Positions 8,484 to 16,684 of a stretch of 64,000 nucleotides of DNA are shown piece by piece (the stretch's first letter is position 1; each line of letters begins with the position of its first letter). Location: the NCBI RefSeq assembly GCF_000374925.1, contig NZ_KB895541.1, forward strand, positions 622,122-686,121, given 5' to 3'. Position numbers and translations under genes: made by a program. Source of the stretch: Arthrobacter sp. 131MFCol6.1 (GTDB lineage Bacteria; Actinomycetota; Actinomycetes; Actinomycetales; Micrococcaceae). The notes under the pieces are model-generated. The model had not been told where the DNA came from and searched no databases. It saw only the letters and a list, made by a program, of their open reading frames with translations.

Positions 8484-8523
8484 CCGGGGAGTGCGTATCA
8501 CCGGGTCCTAATCTGCAGATTCT
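8484..8523 (+). repeat. 40-bp direct repeat, copy B
   Basis: Partner of the repeat at 6071-6110, differing by a TC/CT dinucleotide swap and one further base. It lies just upstream (relative to transcription) of the N-terminal recombinase fragment. Confidence 0.75.
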
Positions 8524-8541
8524 GCGCTGAATCACTTCTAC

Positions 8542-8560
8542 TTGACATAATGTTGATTAT
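8542..8560 (+). promoter_or_regulatory. Orphan promoter/operator-like sequence
   Basis: TTGACA overlaps the perfect dyad ATAAT-GTTG-ATTAT (8547-8560). This is AT-rich against a GC-rich background and resembles a -35 element with an overlapping regulator site. The only thing downstream is a broken recombinase remnant, so it may be a leftover promoter. Confidence 0.35.
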
Positions 8561-8776
8561 CGGCGCTTGAATAGTCAGAGGTGGAGTGGCTGCCGAACTC
8601 CCGTATGAGATGAGTTTTTGTGGCATTGACGTCCGGTGGACATCGACGAAATTCCTGCCGGATTGCGGGCCGGTGAAAAGCAGATCAGCATCACGACGCG
8701 GCGTTCCTCCAGCAATGCCGAGGCGATGCTGTCCCGGGCTGTCGCATCCTGGGTATCGCTGAGTCAGTTTTCTGAA

Positions 8777-9000
8777 TGTGCGTTCAGGGACATTCCGAGC
8801 TGGATCAGCTTCGAGTGGAAAACTCCCGAGCGCCCGGCCGGCAAAATGCTTTGTTGAGACGTCGCGCTTTCACTGAGGCAGAGATGCAGCGGCTTTCGAC
8901 CATATCGACTATCTCATCGACGGCGAGTACGCTGCCGGCGGCAAGCTCCCGCTGCGGCTGTTCCGCGACTTGGCGGCATTCACTGGTTTAGGACCCGGAC
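8777..9000 (+). pseudogene. Third recombinase remnant
   Basis: The frame reads ECAFRDIPSWISFEWKTPER, breaks, then gives LRRRAFTEAEMQRL. After a one-base loss near 8894 it continues FDHIDYLIDGEYAAGGKLPL and RLFRDLAAFTGLG. This resembles the linker and start of the catalytic domain of the same broad actinobacterial integrase group, but on the opposite strand to the other two fragments. It is short and multiply frameshifted. The stretch from 9001 to 9256 shows nothing I can assign. Confidence 0.5.
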
Positions 9001-9256
9001 GGCGGTCCGTTCTGACCATCCCCGACTGCCCCGGTGTCTCCCCCGGACGACACAATCACCAACAGTTACCCAGCGCAACGTCTTGGCAGCGTCTTCAACA
9101 CGGGGGCTGCACGGCTCGGAACCGAGCACGAGACCACCTAACTCGCGCTCGTAGCCATTACCGCGGAGGCGCTCGGCTACTCCCCCATCACCATTAAGTG
9201 CCATGCGACGGATTCAGGGGGCCTGCACGTCGGGACACCGATGCCCTGAATGACGT

Positions 9257-9694
9257 TCAGCGGAGCTCCTCGACCAGCCCGATGATGATCCCGGCCGGGC
9301 CGCGGACATAGCAATACCGGTAGATGTCCCCGTACTGCGCCACCTCCCCCACGAGTTCGGCGCCGTGGGCGCGCAGGCGCTCGAAGACGTCGTCGACGGC
9401 GTCGACAGCGAACGTGAGGCGAGGGATGCCCGGTGTGTTGATCGGCGCCCTCGGCGCCGGACTGGTGGCCACCGGCGTGTGGAACGTCGACAGCTCGACC
9501 CGGCCATGGCCGTCCGGTGTCCGCACGACGGCGAGGTCCGCTCGGACGCCGTCAAGGCCGACGAGCTGGTCCACCCATTCACCCTCGACCGCTGCCTCGC
9601 CCTCCAGTTCCAGTCCCAGTTCGACGAAGAACGCGATAGCGGCCGCGAGATCCTCGACCACAACTCCGACGTGATCCATCCTGTAAATCGTCAT
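9257..9694 (-). CDS. VOC family (glyoxalase/bleomycin-resistance fold) protein
   Basis: A 145-residue vicinal-oxygen-chelate protein starting MTIYRMDHVGVVVEDL, with FFVELGLELEGEA, and ending YVRGPAGIIIGLVEELR. It is a paralogue of the VOC protein at 3955-4398 with the same domain order. The start at 9694 is the first Met before the conserved MDHVG; the frame extends to 9751 without support. It is divergent from a DHFR-like gene 108 bases away, so the VOC + DHFR-like pairing recurs with one partner inverted. Substrate unknown. Confidence 0.87.
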   Translation of the reverse strand: MTIYRMDHVGVVVEDLAAAIAFFVELGLELEGEAAVEGEWVDQLVGLDGVRADLAVVRTPDGHGRVELSTFHTPVATSPAPRAPINTPGIPRLTFAVDAVDDVFERLRAHGAELVGEVAQYGDIYRYCYVRGPAGIIIGLVEELR

Positions 9695-9802
9695 GCCCCA
9701 GAGCTTAGGTGACCGAGGCTTGTCGCCGTCGGCCCGCACCGAGCCGCCCACCGCCTAAAAAATGGGGCGCGTGGACCGCCACGGCGGGCTACAGTTGGCG
9801 CC

Positions 9803-10369
9803 ATGCGAAAGCTCATAGTCCAGCAGTGGGTTACCGTCGACAACATCGCCGCAGAGGAGGATGGCGGGCTCAGCTTTGTGTCCGGTGAGCCTTTTTCCGA
9901 GACCACCGACCCGGCGTTCAAGGCGAGCGTGATGGCGTTCATCGACTCGGTCGACACGATGATTCTGGGCGCGAATACCTACGCCCAGTCCAAGGATTAC
10001 TGGCCGTACGCCGACGAACAGGGCGAATTTGGTGAGAAGCTGAACAACCTCACCAAGTTCGTCGCCTCATCGAAGCTGAATGACGCCCCCTGGGGCGATT
10101 TTCCCGCCGCGACCGTGACGCGTGACCCGGCCGCCACCATCCGGGAGCTCAAGGCGCAAGACGGCAAGGACCTCTGGCTGTGGGGAAGCATGAAACTCAT
10201 GCACTTCCTGCTGGATGCCGGTGTTGTCGACGAAGTCCAAATGCGGGTCTGCCCGGTGTCACGCGGCAAGGGAACGCGCATTTTCGAGGATCGGCAGGAC
10301 CTGGCGCTGGTCGAGGCCACGCCGTTCGAAAACGGCGTGGTCCTCCTGCGCTACGAGATCAAGAAATAG
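9803..10369 (+). CDS. Dihydrofolate reductase family protein
   Basis: A 188-residue DHFR/RibD-like protein starting MRKLIVQQWVTVDNIAAEED. It has MILGANTYAQSKDYWP, TVTRDPAATIRELKAQDGKD, LWLWGSMKLMHFLLDAGVVD and the closing ENGVVLLRYEIKK. The fold usually binds NAD(P)H; a true folate role is not implied. Its C-terminal strand and mid-segment resemble the deleted remnant at about 3.04-3.22 kb, so the two may share an origin. Probably monocistronic. Confidence 0.88.
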   Translation: MRKLIVQQWVTVDNIAAEEDGGLSFVSGEPFSETTDPAFKASVMAFIDSVDTMILGANTYAQSKDYWPYADEQGEFGEKLNNLTKFVASSKLNDAPWGDFPAATVTRDPAATIRELKAQDGKDLWLWGSMKLMHFLLDAGVVDEVQMRVCPVSRGKGTRIFEDRQDLALVEATPFENGVVLLRYEIKK

Positions 10370-10455
10370 GCGGAAAGGCCGCCCTGGACGACGCCGTTTG
10401 TCGCCGGGAGGCGCGCCTCCCCGCCCCGGCCTGACTGCCTACGCATGATAGGGGT

Positions 10456-11118
10456 ATGACCGAAAAATCCCTGCGCGTCCTCTACTCGATCGGCCTGGGC
10501 ATCATCATCGTGCTCTTCGTTGGCCTCGGCATCGCCACCTTCTATCCAGCCCCTGAACTGTCGTCGCTGGTGGGTCTCGACGCCGCGGCCAGGCAGGCAG
10601 CCATCGACGCCCATCAGTCGGCGGTGCACGACTACAACCGCAACGTCACCATTGCGGCGCTCGTCTCCGCTCTTGTGATCCTGGGGGCCAGCATCTGGAC
10701 TGAATCGAGGAAGCCACTGTTCGCCGGAGGGTTCCTGATCGGCGGCCTGCTGACGCTCATCTACGGCCTCATGCGGGGCCTGACCTCCGGGGTGACCGCA
10801 GTCGCGTTCTTCTCCGTCGCCGTCGGCCTCTTCGTGGTGGTCTATCTCGGGCATCAGCGGTTCTTCTCCGCCCGGGCCGTCGAGGCCCGGGCAAAGTCAC
10901 GGGCGGAGGCCGCCTACGCCAGGACACCCATGCAGCCGCAATACGCCCCGGTACAGCAGCCCCCGTGGCCGGCTCCGTCCCCCTACGCCCAGGGACAGCC
11001 CTACCCGCCCCAGCAGGGGCAGTATCCCCCGCAGAGTCAGTACCCGCCCCAAGCGCCGACGGTACAGCAGCCGTACCCGCCGTACCCGCCGGCGCCGGGA
11101 GAGCCCGGACAGCACTAG
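10456..11118 (+). CDS. Four-helix membrane protein with Pro/Gln/Tyr-rich tail
   Basis: A 220-residue integral membrane protein. Hydrophobic segments lie near residues 8-28 (VLYSIGLGIIIVLFVGLGIA), 66-80, 90-107 and 114-133. The final 70 residues are a low-complexity tail with repeated YPPQ/QYPPQ and YPP units, as in many actinobacterial membrane proteins whose cytoplasmic tails are disordered. No enzyme motif is seen. It converges with the 3-hydroxybenzoate hydroxylase gene, whose stop is eight bases beyond its own. Confidence 0.8.
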   Translation: MTEKSLRVLYSIGLGIIIVLFVGLGIATFYPAPELSSLVGLDAAARQAAIDAHQSAVHDYNRNVTIAALVSALVILGASIWTESRKPLFAGGFLIGGLLTLIYGLMRGLTSGVTAVAFFSVAVGLFVVVYLGHQRFFSARAVEARAKSRAEAAYARTPMQPQYAPVQQPPWPAPSPYAQGQPYPPQQGQYPPQSQYPPQAPTVQQPYPPYPPAPGEPGQH

Positions 11119-11126
11119 CGCCCGGA

Positions 11127-12413
11127 TCAGGCGGAAATCTTGTCCGCCACGCCGGAGCGGGCCGCGCGGGCCGCCGGCACGCCGTCGCCGTCCTGGCCGT
11201 ACAGCCAGTCGTTGTACCGGAAGTCGTTGTCCATCCGGCTCTTGAAGAGCAGGTTGCGCAGCGTCCGGGCCAGCCCGGAGACGTGCCAGGATTCGCCCCA
11301 GACGCGGGCGGTGCGCTGGACCTTGGCGGTGCGGCCGGCACGGAGGTTGTTGAACTCCTTAATCGCGCCGTCCCAGGCGTCGGGGTTGACGCCGTCCGTG
11401 GTGAACACGGTGCCATTGCTGACGTCCTGCAGCACGGCTGCGTCCTCGAGCGCCTGGCAGGCGCCCTGGGCCAGGTACTGCAGCATCGGGTGCGCGGCGT
11501 CGCCCATCAGCACCATCCGGCCAGCCACCCAGTTTTCGATCGGATCGCGGTCGTACATGGGCCAGCGCATGCTGGTGCCCAGGTTTTTCAACGCAGCCTG
11601 GACGGCGGGGACGCAATCCTTGTACGCGGCCTCAAGCTCGTCCACTCCGCCGTATTGCTCCTCGCCACGTTCGAAGGATGCGGACTTGAAAACGGCTACG
11701 GTGTTCAGCAGCTCGCCCTTGCGCAGCGGGTACTGCACAAGGTGGCAGTCCGGTCCGAGGTAGACAATGACGTCCTCGAGGTCTGCCTTGGGTGTGTGTT
11801 CGGTGATCGGCACGGTGCCGCGGTAGGCGACGTAGGCCGAGGGAACCGGCTCGTCGCCGGCCACGAGCGGACGCAGGGTGGACTTGAGCCCGTCGGCGCC
11901 GATCACGACGTCGGCCTCGTAGTCCACGCCGGCGGCGGTGTGGGCCACTCCCCTGCCGTTCACGGTCTCCACGCTCTCGACCATGACGTCGTTGACGAGT
12001 TTCACGCCCGCCGCTTCACAGCCTTCGAGCAGGACCCGGTGCAGGTCGCTGCGGTGGATCACCACGTAGGGCGCACCGTAGCGTTCCTCGAATTCCCCGC
12101 CGAGGCTCTGGCGAGTGAGCTCCTCGCCGGTGACGGCGTCGCGGAACACCAGGTGCTTGGGCTGGACGCCAATCTCCAGGGCCTTCTCCAGCAGGCCCCA
12201 GCGCTTCAGGACCCGGGAGGCGTTGGGGGCCATTTGCAGCCCCGCGCCGACCTCGCCGAATTCGGGGGCCCGTTCCACGAGGGTGACGTTGGCGCCGTTT
12301 TCCCGCAGCGCGAGGGCTCCGGCCAGTCCGGCCATTCCCCCTCCGATGACGAGGACATCGGTGGACGAGCCGTCGGTGGACAGGGAACTGGTGGACGGGG
12401 CGTGCTCAGACAT
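11127..12413 (-). CDS. 3-hydroxybenzoate 6-hydroxylase (flavin monooxygenase)
   Basis: Class A flavoprotein monooxygenase that would convert 3-hydroxybenzoate to gentisate with NADH and O2. The 428-residue protein has an N-terminal dinucleotide fold (VLVIGGGMAGLAGALAL), a mid DVVIGADGLKSTLR motif, and the flavin-binding GDAAHPMLQYLAQGACQALE segment. That segment matches my recollection of Rhodococcus-type 3HB 6-hydroxylases rather than salicylate hydroxylase. AGGAG precedes the ATG. Its first 8 bases overlap the end of the transporter gene, so the two are translationally coupled. The gentisate ring-cleavage operon lies just beyond the divergent regulator. Confidence 0.88.
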   Translation of the reverse strand: MSEHAPSTSSLSTDGSSTDVLVIGGGMAGLAGALALRENGANVTLVERAPEFGEVGAGLQMAPNASRVLKRWGLLEKALEIGVQPKHLVFRDAVTGEELTRQSLGGEFEERYGAPYVVIHRSDLHRVLLEGCEAAGVKLVNDVMVESVETVNGRGVAHTAAGVDYEADVVIGADGLKSTLRPLVAGDEPVPSAYVAYRGTVPITEHTPKADLEDVIVYLGPDCHLVQYPLRKGELLNTVAVFKSASFERGEEQYGGVDELEAAYKDCVPAVQAALKNLGTSMRWPMYDRDPIENWVAGRMVLMGDAAHPMLQYLAQGACQALEDAAVLQDVSNGTVFTTDGVNPDAWDGAIKEFNNLRAGRTAKVQRTARVWGESWHVSGLARTLRNLLFKSRMDNDFRYNDWLYGQDGDGVPAARAARSGVADKISA

Positions 12414-13731
12414 TGCTTGCTCCTGTAAGTGAGTGAGGGGTTGAGATTTTGGACTTGAGTTTGAGGCCGACGGCGGCCAGCAGGACCGCCGCGATGGCGG
12501 CTGCACCGGCGAAGGCGAGGAAATTGGAATTGACACCCAGCCCGGCGGCCAGCAGGAGGCCGCCCACCTGCGGGGCGGCCACGGCGCCGATGCGGCCCGT
12601 CCCCAGCGCCCAGCCCAGCGCGGTGCCGCGCAGGTGGCCGGGATAGTGGCTCGCGACCGCGGCGATGATGAGGCACTGCGTGCCGTGGGTGCCGACGCCG
12701 GCGAGGACCAGCATGAGATAGACGACGGTGACCGGCGGTCCCGTAACCAGCACCACGAGCGCGCCGGCGGCGACGGCGGCCGCGGCGATCGCCGTCGGAA
12801 TCGGACCGAAGCGGGTCCCGGCCCAGGCCGTGATGACCGAGCCGGCCACCGCGCCCAGGTTCAGGGCCAGGGCGAAGGTCAGGGCGGACCCGAGGTTGTA
12901 GCCGGCCAGCTGCATGAGGTTGGGCAGCCAGGTTCCCAGCCCGTACCAGGCAAACAGGGTGGCGATCGTCGCCAGGGCGAACAGCACGCTGACGCCCAGG
13001 TACGGGGCGCGGAGCAGGGATTTGAAACCGGACGGCTCCTTGAGCGCATGGTCCTTGCCGGCTGTGGCGCTGACCCGTGTCAGGGTTTCCGGGAGATATT
13101 TGAGTCCGAGTGGCACCACGATCAGCAGTGCGAGCACGGCCACGAGGAACATGGATTGCCAGCCGAAGGCGGGAATCAGCTGGATGCCGACGAGGGCCGC
13201 GATCGATCCGCCGATCGGGACGCCGGACATCATCAGGGTGGCGACAGTGGACCGCCACTTGGCCGTGACAAGTTCGGCCACGAGCGCATTGGCCGAGGGC
13301 ACCAGGCCGCCGAGCCCGATGCCGGCGAGGAGCCGCAGAACACCGAAGACGGGGGCGCTGGGGGCGAACGCGCACAGGATCGTGAAGATCGAAAAGACGA
13401 TGGCACACCCCAGGATGGTGCGACGGCGGCCCCAGGAGTCAGCCATCCGACCGGCGAAGATCGCCCCGATCATCATGCCGACGAAGGCCATTGAGCCGAT
13501 CGTTCCGGCGGTGGCCTTGTTCAGGCCCCAGCCGGTCTCAGAGATCAGGGACGACTGGACCGTGCCGTAGACGATCAGGTCGTAACCATCGAAGACCACC
13601 AGGAGCCAGCAGACGAGGACGGCCATTGCCGAGCCTTTGGAGAACCGTGATGCAGGCCCATCAGCGGTGGTCGAGCCGTCAAGACTCGGGGTTGGCCGCT
13701 CCGGCGCTGCAGCGGAAGGTGTGTGATTCAT
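12406..13731 (-). CDS. AAHS-family aromatic acid:H+ symporter (MFS)
   Basis: A 441-residue 12-helix major facilitator. It carries the aromatic-acid symporter signature DGYDLIVYG in the first helix and GRMADSWGRRRT in loop 2-3. By position it should import 3-hydroxybenzoate and/or gentisate. It is the first gene of a two-gene operon with 3HB 6-hydroxylase. The ATG is 41 bases from a dyad shared with the gentisate promoter, and the gene is divergent from the IclR regulator. Substrate is inferred from context. Confidence 0.9.
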   Translation of the reverse strand: MNHTPSAAAPERPTPSLDGSTTADGPASRFSKGSAMAVLVCWLLVVFDGYDLIVYGTVQSSLISETGWGLNKATAGTIGSMAFVGMMIGAIFAGRMADSWGRRRTILGCAIVFSIFTILCAFAPSAPVFGVLRLLAGIGLGGLVPSANALVAELVTAKWRSTVATLMMSGVPIGGSIAALVGIQLIPAFGWQSMFLVAVLALLIVVPLGLKYLPETLTRVSATAGKDHALKEPSGFKSLLRAPYLGVSVLFALATIATLFAWYGLGTWLPNLMQLAGYNLGSALTFALALNLGAVAGSVITAWAGTRFGPIPTAIAAAAVAAGALVVLVTGPPVTVVYLMLVLAGVGTHGTQCLIIAAVASHYPGHLRGTALGWALGTGRIGAVAAPQVGGLLLAAGLGVNSNFLAFAGAAAIAAVLLAAVGLKLKSKISTPHSLTGASNV

Positions 13732-13771
13732 GCCACCACTGTCCTAGCCGCCGCAGGTGAACCACAATACA

Positions 13772-13788
13772 ATTCTGATGTGCAGAAC
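13772..13788. promoter_or_regulatory. IclR-type operator in the divergent transporter/iclR promoter
   Basis: ATTCTG-ATGTG-CAGAAC, an inverted repeat with 5-base spacer that matches the perfect dyad ATTCTG-N5-CAGAAT ahead of the gentisate dioxygenase gene. It overlaps the proposed iclR start codon and a TACAAT -10-like hexamer (13768-13773), which fits autoregulation as well as control of the transporter operon. Confidence 0.7.
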
Positions 13789-14601
13789 AACCCGTCAGCA
13801 AAGTCCGCCCGCAAGCCCGTTCAGAAGCGGCCGACCTATTCCATCGAGGCGGTGGACAACGCGTTGCAGCTTCTCCAGCTCCTCCGCGACGGCGGCGCGC
13901 TGCGGCTCAAGGACGCCGCCGTCGAGCTGGGCGTGGCCCCCTCCACCGCCCACCGCCTGTTGGCGATGCTGGTCTACCGGGGCTTCGCCGTCCAGGACGA
14001 AACCCGCCGCTACGTCCCCGGCCCGGCCATGGGCGTTGGGCCCGCCGGGCTGAGCTGGACCCGCATGCTCCGCACCCTCGCGCAGCCGCACATGGAGCTG
14101 CTCTCGGCGCAGCTCAACGAGACGGTCAACCTTATGGTGCGGGTGGGCACGAAAGTGCGCTTCCTGGCCACTGTGGAAGGGAACAACGTGTTGCGTGTTG
14201 GTGACCGGCAGGGAACGGTGATGCCTGCCAATAAGACGTCCGGCGGCAAGGCCATGCTTGCCGAACTGGAACCGCACATGATCGAGCAGTTGTTCCGCAG
14301 CCACAACGCTGAAATCGGCGGCGACACCATCCCGGACCAGGAATTTCCGGCATTTCTGCGCGAGCTGGAATCAATCCGCAGCAACGGGTTCGCAGCCAAC
14401 TTCGAAGGCACCGAGGAGGGCGTGAGTGCCCTCGGGATGGCCCTGCACAACCGGCATGGGCACGTCGTCGGCGCGATCACCGTCGCCACTCCCGCGACCC
14501 GCTTCCGCCGGGTGTTCGACGCCGGACTCGTCCCCGCCCTGCGGGAAACCTGTCGGCAGTTGGAGATCGACATCGCCGCAAACCCGGCCGAGCCGGACTG
14601 A
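13780..14601 (+). CDS. IclR-family regulator of gentisate/3-hydroxybenzoate catabolism
   Basis: A 273-residue protein with an N-terminal winged helix (VDNALQLLQLLRDGGALRLK, VAPSTAHRLLAMLVYRGFAV) and a C-terminal IclR effector domain (TVNLMVRVGTKVRFLATVEG, TSGGKAML, NGFAANFEGTEEGVSALGMA). It is placed between the divergent uptake/hydroxylation operon and the gentisate ring-cleavage operon, so it is the likely local regulator. The GTG start has no ribosome site, but a TACAAT -10-like box ends six bases before it, suggesting a leaderless mRNA. The frame also continues upstream to a GTG at 13723 inside the transporter gene, which is unlikely. Confidence 0.88.
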   Translation: MQNNPSAKSARKPVQKRPTYSIEAVDNALQLLQLLRDGGALRLKDAAVELGVAPSTAHRLLAMLVYRGFAVQDETRRYVPGPAMGVGPAGLSWTRMLRTLAQPHMELLSAQLNETVNLMVRVGTKVRFLATVEGNNVLRVGDRQGTVMPANKTSGGKAMLAELEPHMIEQLFRSHNAEIGGDTIPDQEFPAFLRELESIRSNGFAANFEGTEEGVSALGMALHNRHGHVVGAITVATPATRFRRVFDAGLVPALRETCRQLEIDIAANPAEPD

Positions 14602-14625
14602 GTGCACCTGCGCACTGCGCGAGGA

Positions 14626-14642
14626 ATTCTGTTGAGCAGAAT
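14626..14642. promoter_or_regulatory. IclR-type operator upstream of gentisate dioxygenase
   Basis: Perfect inverted repeat ATTCTG-TTGAG-CAGAAT, about 75 bases before the start codon. The same dyad lies at 13772-13788, so both transcription units that border iclR carry it. Binding by this IclR protein is an inference. Confidence 0.72.
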
Positions 14643-14717
14643 ATGCTCGGGGTCACACGCCGGCATCCGTAGAGTCGAACTACGCCAATAGAGTTCTGAC
14701 CTACCGAGGAGGCCCAC

Positions 14718-15848
14718 GTGTCCATCAGCGCCGAGAACACGACTCATGAATCAGTGGCCGCGGGGCACACTGTCCCGGAGCCCACGCCTGAAGAGGCTGC
14801 CCAGCTCAAGGAGCTGTACCAGGATTTTGACCGGGAGAACCTGATCCCGCTGTGGACCGAGATCGCGGACCTGATGCCGATGGTCCCGACCCCGAAGGCG
14901 GTGCCGCACGTGTGGCGGTGGAGTGATCTGTATCCGCTGGCGGCACGTGCCGGGGATCTGGTCCCGGTGGGCCGGGGCGGGGAACGCCGGGCCATTGCGC
15001 TGGCCAACCCGGGCCTGGCCGGAACCCCGTATGCGACCCCCACGCTGTGGGCGGCCATCCAGTACCTTGGTGCCCGGGAGACCGCTCCGGAGCACCGGCA
15101 CTCGCAGAACGCCTTCCGGTTCGTCGTCGAGGGCGAAGGGGTCTGGACGGTGGTGAACGGGGACCCGGTACGGATGTCCCGCGGCGATTTCCTGCTGACG
15201 CCGGGCTGGAACTTCCACGGCCACCACAACGACACCGATCAGCCGATGGCCTGGATCGACGGCCTGGACATCCCGTTCGTGCACTACGCCGACGCCGGGT
15301 TCTTCGAGTTCGGCACCGAACGCGTGACCGATGAGGCCACCCCGGACATCTCCCGCTCCGAACGGCTCTGGGCGCACCCGGGCCTGCGGCCGCTCTCGGG
15401 CCTGGATGACACCACGAGCTCCCCGATCGCGGCCTACCGGTGGGAATACACCGACCGGGCACTGGCCGAGCAGCTGCTGCTCGAGGATGAGGGCCACCCG
15501 GCCACAGTTTCCCAGGGCCACGCCGCGGTCCGGTACACCAACCCCACCACCGGCGGGGACGTGATGCCGACCATCCGGGCCGAATTCCACCGCCTCCGCG
15601 CCGGCGCCGCCACGCAAAGCCTCCGTGAGGTCGGTTCCAGCGTCTGGCAGGTCTTCGAAGGCTCCGGCTCCGTGGTCCTGAACGGCGAAACCAGGACCCT
15701 GGCCAAGGGCGACCTCTTCGTGGTCCCGTCCTGGCAGGAATGGTCGCTGCAGGCCGGCACGCAGTTTGATCTGTTCCGTTTCAGTGACGCCCCCATTTTC
15801 GAACGGCTGAACTTCAACCGCACCTACATCGAAGGACGCACCAAGTAA
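14718..15848 (+). CDS. Gentisate 1,2-dioxygenase
   Basis: Bicupin Fe(II) enzyme that opens gentisate to maleylpyruvate. The 376 residues contain an N-terminal cupin with PEHRHSQNAFRFVVEGEG and MSRGDFLLTPGWNFHGHHN, which supply the metal-binding histidines, and a second cupin near the C-terminus (WQVFEGSGSVVLNGETRTLA, KGDLFVVPSWQEWS). GTG start with GAGGAGG six bases upstream. First gene of a three-gene operon with 1- and 3-base overlaps to the following genes. Family length and motifs are normal. Confidence 0.95.
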   Translation: MSISAENTTHESVAAGHTVPEPTPEEAAQLKELYQDFDRENLIPLWTEIADLMPMVPTPKAVPHVWRWSDLYPLAARAGDLVPVGRGGERRAIALANPGLAGTPYATPTLWAAIQYLGARETAPEHRHSQNAFRFVVEGEGVWTVVNGDPVRMSRGDFLLTPGWNFHGHHNDTDQPMAWIDGLDIPFVHYADAGFFEFGTERVTDEATPDISRSERLWAHPGLRPLSGLDDTTSSPIAAYRWEYTDRALAEQLLLEDEGHPATVSQGHAAVRYTNPTTGGDVMPTIRAEFHRLRAGAATQSLREVGSSVWQVFEGSGSVVLNGETRTLAKGDLFVVPSWQEWSLQAGTQFDLFRFSDAPIFERLNFNRTYIEGRTK

Positions 15849-16684
15849 TGAAACTCCTCACCCTCCGCACTAAAAACGGCACTGCTACCGAGACCGTGGC
15901 TGTGCGCCAGGACGGCGGCACCCTGACCGAGATCGACGGCTTCGCCGACGTCGGAGAACTCCTCCGTTCAGAAGGCTGGGAGGCGACCGCGAAGAACGCG
16001 GCCGGCGCGACCCACCCGGCCGACGGCGCGGACCTCGCCCCGGTGGTCCCCTCCCCCGGCAAGATCATCTGCGTGGGCCACAACTACCGCAACCACATCA
16101 AGGAAATGGGCCGGGAAGTCCCCGAGTTCCCCACCCTGTTCGCTAAGTACCAGGAATCCCTGATCGGCCCCAACGATGACCTGGCCCTGCCGCAGGAATC
16201 CGACGCCGTCGACTGGGAAGCCGAACTCGCCGTCGTCATCGGCAAAAAGGGCCGCCGGATCCCCGAGGCCGACGCCGCGGACCACATCGCCGGCTATGCC
16301 GTGCTGAACGATGTGTCCATGCGCGACTACCAGTTCCGCACCATCCAGTGGCTGCAGGGCAAGACCTGGGAAAAGTCCACCCCGTTCGGGCCGGCCCTGG
16401 TCACCAAGGACGAATTTACCGCCGGGCCGCTGATGACCTCGTCGGTGGACGGCGAGATCCAGCAGAGCACCCCGACCGGCGATCTCGTCTTCACCCCCGA
16501 GTTCCTGGTCTCCTACATTTCCACCATCATCACGCTGAACCCGGGCGATGTGATCGCGACCGGCACCCCCGGCGGGGTGGGCCACGCCCAGGACCCGAAG
16601 CGCTACCTGCAGGAAGGCCAGCTCCTGGTCACCACCATCGAGGGACTGGGCCAGCTGAAGAACCGCGTCATCAAGGAAGCCTGA
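15848..16684 (+). CDS. Fumarylpyruvate hydrolase (FAH family)
   Basis: A 278-residue fumarylacetoacetate-hydrolase-fold protein. Signatures are ICVGHNYRNHIKEMGREVPE, FAKYQESLIGPNDD, DWEAELAVVIGKKGRRI, LNDVSMRDYQ and GDVIATGTPGGVG; the acidic residues of the middle motifs bind the divalent metal. In this context it should split fumarylpyruvate into fumarate and pyruvate, the last step of the gentisate route. The ATG overlaps the dioxygenase stop by one base (TAATG). Other FAH-family substrates are possible, but the neighbours make this one likely. Confidence 0.92.
   Translation: MKLLTLRTKNGTATETVAVRQDGGTLTEIDGFADVGELLRSEGWEATAKNAAGATHPADGADLAPVVPSPGKIICVGHNYRNHIKEMGREVPEFPTLFAKYQESLIGPNDDLALPQESDAVDWEAELAVVIGKKGRRIPEADAADHIAGYAVLNDVSMRDYQFRTIQWLQGKTWEKSTPFGPALVTKDEFTAGPLMTSSVDGEIQQSTPTGDLVFTPEFLVSYISTIITLNPGDVIATGTPGGVGHAQDPKRYLQEGQLLVTTIEGLGQLKNRVIKEA

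Noticed and set aside
6844..9000. A prophage or active integrative element
   Set aside because: Only broken recombinase pieces are present; no phage structural, excisionase or conjugation genes and no att site beside a tRNA.
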